Assembly (NCBI GenBank): GCA_964387935.1
Contig: CAYLZN010000101.1
Location: forward strand, 1-16,247
Source: CAYLZN01 sp964387935
Lineage (GTDB): Bacteria > Acidobacteriota > Vicinamibacteria > Vicinamibacterales > JAFNAJ01
Direction of reading: 5' to 3'
DNA: 16,247 nt
The number at the start of each line of letters is the position of its first letter. Positions within the stretch are counted from its first letter, which is position 1. The notes beneath the pieces are model-generated. The model saw nothing but the letters and a program-made list of their open reading frames with translations. It was not told where the DNA came from and did no database searches. The position numbers and the translations under genes are program-made. Shown here piece after piece: positions 14,066-16,247 of this stretch.

Positions 14066-14878
14066 ATGAAGGTCGCCGCCGCTGGCCCGCAGGCGGCCGC
14101 CGCGCCCGCGAGCGAGGACGCGCCGGAGCCGGTGGCGCGCGGCTGGAGCCGCGCGGAGCTCGAGCGGCAGCGTCTCGTCGGCCGGCTCGCGGCCGTCGTC
14201 TGGCTGCCGCTCGTGACGCTCCTGATGCGCGTCGGACTGCGGTGGCGAATCCGCGATGCGGCCAGCTGCCGGAGGGCCTACGCGACGCTGCTCGCCGACC
14301 CGAGACCGCTGCTCGTCGTCGCCAACCACCTCACCATGGTCGACTCCGCCGTGATCGGCTGGGGACTCGGATCCGCGATCGACCACTTCGCACGCTTCCG
14401 CGGGCTCCCGTGGAACGTCCCCCTGAAGCGCCGCGTCGAGCGCTCCTGGCTGTGGCGGATCCTCGCCTACGTGATGAAGTGCGTGCCGGTTCCGCGCGGC
14501 GGCGACAGGCGGGAGGTGGCGCAGGTGCTCGAGCGGCTGGCCCACCTGCTCCGACGCGGCGATGTCGTGCTCCTGTTCCCCGAAGGCGGCCGCAGCCGTT
14601 CTGGGCGGATCGACTGCGACGCCCCCGCCGCGGACGGCGTGGGCCGGCTGATCCGGGAGGTCGAGGGGTGCCGCGTGCTGTGCGTCTACGCGCGGGGCGA
14701 CGCGCAGCACACCTGGTCGGACTTCCCGGCGCGTGGCGAGACGTTCACGATCGCCCTGCGCGTTGTCGAACCGCGCACCGAGCTGCGCGGCCCCCGCGCC
14801 TCGCGCGACCTCGCGACGCAGGTCGTGCGGCAGCTGGCGGACATGGAGCGCGAGCACTTCGAGGGGCGACTGCCTTGA
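14066..14878 (+). CDS. plsC: PlsC-type lysophospholipid/glycerolipid acyltransferase
   Basis: A 270-residue acyltransferase of the LPLAT superfamily, starting 1 nt after the ACP stop. It has the catalytic HxxxxD motif, His88-LTMV-Asp93, in VANHLTMVDS, and the acceptor-phosphate motif FPEGGRSRSG (171-180), with VPVPRGGDR before it. A moderately hydrophobic helix (about 40-58, AAVVWLPLVTLLMRVG) probably places it at the inner membrane face. The N-terminal 25 residues are Ala/Pro-rich and disordered-looking. By family it transfers an acyl chain from acyl-ACP or acyl-CoA to a hydroxyl on a lipid such as 1-acylglycerol-3-phosphate or an ornithine-lipid precursor. Here it is the likely outlet for the operon's acyl-ACP. 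The acceptor is not predictable. The stop overlaps the next start (TTGA). Confidence 0.88.
   Translation: MKVAAAGPQAAAAPASEDAPEPVARGWSRAELERQRLVGRLAAVVWLPLVTLLMRVGLRWRIRDAASCRRAYATLLADPRPLLVVANHLTMVDSAVIGWGLGSAIDHFARFRGLPWNVPLKRRVERSWLWRILAYVMKCVPVPRGGDRREVAQVLERLAHLLRRGDVVLLFPEGGRSRSGRIDCDAPAADGVGRLIREVEGCRVLCVYARGDAQHTWSDFPARGETFTIALRVVEPRTELRGPRASRDLATQVVRQLADMEREHFEGRLP
14861..14866 (+). promoter_or_regulatory. Ribosome binding site supporting the TTG start of the PPTase
   Basis: GAGGGG lies 8 nt upstream of TTG 14875, inside the end of the acyltransferase gene. It supports the rare TTG start, which is directly followed by the conserved VGNDVVDL, leaving no room for a later start. Confidence 0.55.
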
Positions 14879-15528
14879 GCGTTGGCAACGACGTCGTCGA
14901 CCTCGCCGACCCGGAGACCCAGCCCGAGGCCTTGCACCCGCGGTGGGTCGAGAGAGTCTTCACGGACGCGGAGCGGCGTGCGCTCGACGCGAGTCCTGCG
15001 CGCCACCGCCTCCACTGGGCGCTGTGGGCGGCGAAGGAAAGCGGCTACAAGGCCCTTCGAAGGCTCGATCCGGGAGCGGTCTTTTCCCCGTGCGCGTTCG
15101 AGGTCGAGCTGGAGGTGCCGCGGGAGGAACGCGCGGCCTGCCGCGGTGTGGTCCGTCACCGGGGTGCGACCTTCGCGCTCGAGGTGCGGCTGGACGCCGA
15201 GTACGTCCATGCCATTGCCACCGCACCGGGGACCGGGCGGCTGGTCGCGCAGGTCGAGCGGGCCCGCGGCGAGCCGGGCTCAGCGATCCGTACGGCGGCC
15301 GCCGCCGCCCTGGCCGAGACTCTTGGCCTCGATGTGGCCGGCCTCCAACTCACCGGCCGCCCACCCGTTGTGCGCCGCGGGGCGACCCCTCTTGCCGTGG
15401 CCCTGTCGCTCTCCCACCACGGCCGCTTCGTGGCCTTCGCCTTCCAGACAGGTCAACTCCCGAGCTCAGGCGGCGTGGACTCCGCAGGCGGTGTCTGGAT
15501 CGACGGCCTACCAGACGCTCGACACTGA
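14875..15528 (+). CDS. 4'-phosphopantetheinyl transferase (AcpS-like order, 217 aa)
   Basis: It transfers phosphopantetheine from CoA to the ACP serine, turning apo-ACP into holo-ACP. Motifs occur in AcpS order: VGNDVVDL with metal-binding Asp6 and Asp9 at the N-terminus, WAAKESGYKA (51-60) with Lys54, Glu55 and Lys59, then LSLSHHGRFVAFAF near the C-terminus. At 217 residues it is much longer than AcpS (about 125) and near the size of single-chain Sfp enzymes; the middle (about 75-150) is extra beta-rich sequence. The TTG start overlaps the acyltransferase stop and has a good ribosome binding site. It is the last gene of the operon. The terminal ~26 residues look unconserved, and their coding DNA overlaps the end of the opposing toxin gene by 21 nt. 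The probable partner is the operon's atypical ACP. Confidence 0.9.
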   Translation: MSVGNDVVDLADPETQPEALHPRWVERVFTDAERRALDASPARHRLHWALWAAKESGYKALRRLDPGAVFSPCAFEVELEVPREERAACRGVVRHRGATFALEVRLDAEYVHAIATAPGTGRLVAQVERARGEPGSAIRTAAAAALAETLGLDVAGLQLTGRPPVVRRGATPLAVALSLSHHGRFVAFAFQTGQLPSSGGVDSAGGVWIDGLPDARH

Positions 15529-15891
15529 CGCGTACATCCGGATGTTCTGGTCGCGGGTGACGACGGCGGCGCCTTCGACCAGGGCGGTGGCGACAATCAG
15601 GCGGTCGGCCGGGTCGCCGTGGAACTCGCCGAGCTGCGTCGCCCTGACGGCGATGGCGGGAGAGAGCGGCGCCAGTTCCACCTTGGGGAGGGCCAGCGCC
15701 TGCTCGAGCCAGTCCAGCGGCGCACGGTCGAGACGGATCCGGCCTCTCGCCGCCGCAGCCGCCACCTCGAGGCAGCAGATCGCGGGCACTCGGAGCCTCG
15801 CCGCGCCCTCGATGGCCGCGCGGCCCTTGCGGCCGAGCTTCTGAGGATCGCTGGCCCACCAGATCCAGGCGTGCGTGTCGAGGACGATCAC
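15508..15891 (-). CDS. vapC: VapC-type PIN-domain toxin
   Basis: A 127-residue PIN-domain ribonuclease, the toxin of a type II toxin-antitoxin pair. Its acidic metal-binding residues are all present: Asp5 in VLDTHAWIWW, Glu42 in CCLEVA, Asp96 in GDPADRLIVATAL, and Asp114 in VVTRDQNI. The family cleaves RNA (tRNA or rRNA in studied cases); the target here is unknown. The length is standard. The GTG start overlaps the antitoxin stop (GTGA). The 3' end runs 21 nt into the convergent PPTase gene. It looks intact and likely functional. Confidence 0.92.
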   Translation of the reverse strand: MIVLDTHAWIWWASDPQKLGRKGRAAIEGAARLRVPAICCLEVAAAAARGRIRLDRAPLDWLEQALALPKVELAPLSPAIAVRATQLGEFHGDPADRLIVATALVEGAAVVTRDQNIRMYASVSSVW

Positions 15892-16118
15892 CGGTCCAGC
15901 TCCCAGGAACCGAGTATCGGCGCCGTGAGGTCACCCGTGACCGTGACGCTGCCCCGCAGCGACGGCGCCTGAAGGGGCCGGGCCGGCACGACGCGCGCGA
16001 CGGGTTTGCCGCGCTTGGTGACGACGAGGGCCTCGCCCGTGGCGGCGACTCGGTCGAGCAGGGCGAGGCACCGTGCCTTGAACTCGCCGGCGGCGATGGT
16101 CGGTTCCGATCTTGACAT
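15888..16118 (-). CDS. Phd/YefM-family antitoxin
   Basis: A 76-residue antitoxin directly upstream of the toxin. The N-terminal half reads TIAAGEFKARCLALLDRVA, then EALVVTKRGKPVARVVP, the characteristic Phd/YefM DNA-binding dimer sequence. The C-terminal half (LQAPSLRGSVTVTGDLTAPILGSWELDR) is the usual variable tail that wraps and blocks the PIN toxin. By family it neutralises the toxin and represses its own operon together with it. The ATG at 16118 lies 6 nt after a good -10 box, so no upstream leader or ribosome binding site is expected. The pair is translationally coupled through GTGA. Confidence 0.9.
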   Translation of the reverse strand: MSRSEPTIAAGEFKARCLALLDRVAATGEALVVTKRGKPVARVVPARPLQAPSLRGSVTVTGDLTAPILGSWELDR

Positions 16119-16154
16119 GACCTGTTTATATGACCATGTAAGTCACGAGTCAAG
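16111..16154. promoter_or_regulatory. Possible operator overlapping the toxin-antitoxin promoter
   Basis: CTTGAC (16111-16116) and its inverse GTCAAG (16149-16154) bracket the promoter. ATGACC is repeated at 16117-16122 and 16130-16135, 13 bp apart, across the -10 box. Phd/YefM antitoxins bind short repeats over their own promoters, so these are candidate sites. The repeats are short and may be chance. Confidence 0.35.
16125..16153 (-). promoter_or_regulatory. Near-consensus promoter of the toxin-antitoxin operon
   Basis: On the minus strand TTGACT (16153-16148) and TATAAA (16130-16125) are exactly 17 nt apart. The antitoxin ATG begins 7 nt after the -10 box, so transcription should start at or next to the A of ATG, giving a leaderless mRNA. 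Confidence 0.7.
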
Positions 16155-16247
16155 ACCACTATCCCCGGGGATGGCGACATGGCGGTCTCCGGGGTGCCCC
16201 ACAGCCGTTCGAGGAACTCGCGCCAGGGCAGCACCTCGATGCCACGC

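Noticed and set aside
8795..15528. Assignment of the operon as an aryl-polyene or polyunsaturated fatty acid cluster
   Set aside because: No ammonia-lyase, glycosyltransferase or LolA-like genes, no multidomain Pfa synthase, and an enoyl-reductase-like gene is present, which argues against a conjugated polyene.
16155..16247. Minus-strand peptide reading RGIEVLPWREFLERLWGTPE at the right edge, possibly the C-terminus of another gene
   Set aside because: It looks somewhat protein-like, but the frame has no stop before running through the toxin-antitoxin promoter and out of frame through both genes to 15350. Without sequence beyond the edge it cannot be supported.
1..16247. CRISPR arrays, tRNA or rRNA genes, insertion sequences
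   Set aside because: No regularly spaced repeats, no cloverleaf or rRNA-like stretches and no transposase-like frame were seen on reading both strands.

Overview
The window is high-GC (roughly two-thirds G+C by eye) bacterial chromosome. A Ser/Thr kinase fused through one membrane helix to a TolB-like propeller, a large TonB-dependent receptor with an N-terminal carboxypeptidase-regulatory-like domain, and a LACTB-like serine-hydrolase relative all suggest an Acidobacteriota member, probably class Vicinamibacteria. That placement is an inference from gene style; there is no rRNA or other marker here.

Layout. 1-681 is the 3' end of catalase-peroxidase katG, closed by a GC-rich hairpin. 767-1251 holds remnants of two small genes (a short 'DTSxEVERRQIE' protein and a nucleotidyltransferase-like protein), both internally or 5'-deleted, behind a surviving TATAAT box. 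1309-2538 (minus) is a membrane-anchored LACTB-like protein lacking the catalytic SxxK residues. It is divergent from 2740-5499 (plus), a kinase-TM-PD40 protein. 5555-8587 (minus) is the TonB-dependent receptor, convergent with the kinase.

8795-15528 (plus) is a compact nine-gene operon: enoyl-reductase-like SDR, KASIII, FabA-type dehydratase, FabG-type reductase, FabZ-type dehydratase, FabF/KASII-type synthase, acyl carrier protein, PlsC-type acyltransferase and an AcpS-like phosphopantetheinyl transferase. Most junctions are 4-nt stop/start overlaps. Together they form a nearly self-contained type II fatty acid synthase: the PPTase would charge the ACP, KASIII would prime, FabF/FabG/FabA/FabZ/ENR would elongate and reduce, and the acyltransferase would move the chain onto a lipid acceptor. 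FabD (malonyl transfer) and an acyl-ACP synthetase are absent, so malonyl-ACP must come from housekeeping enzymes. Several members depart from canonical active-site motifs (ACP Asn-Ser, FabG without the tetrad Asn, KAS His-Leu-Thr-Ala-Thr, ENR with a helical insertion), suggesting a dedicated secondary lipid pathway rather than the housekeeping FAS. The product cannot be told from sequence.

15508-16118 (minus) is a Phd/YefM-type antitoxin plus VapC PIN toxin, with a near-consensus promoter placed so that the transcript would start at the antitoxin ATG. The toxin's 3' end overlaps the PPTase 3' end by 21 nt. 16155-16247 holds nothing I can support.
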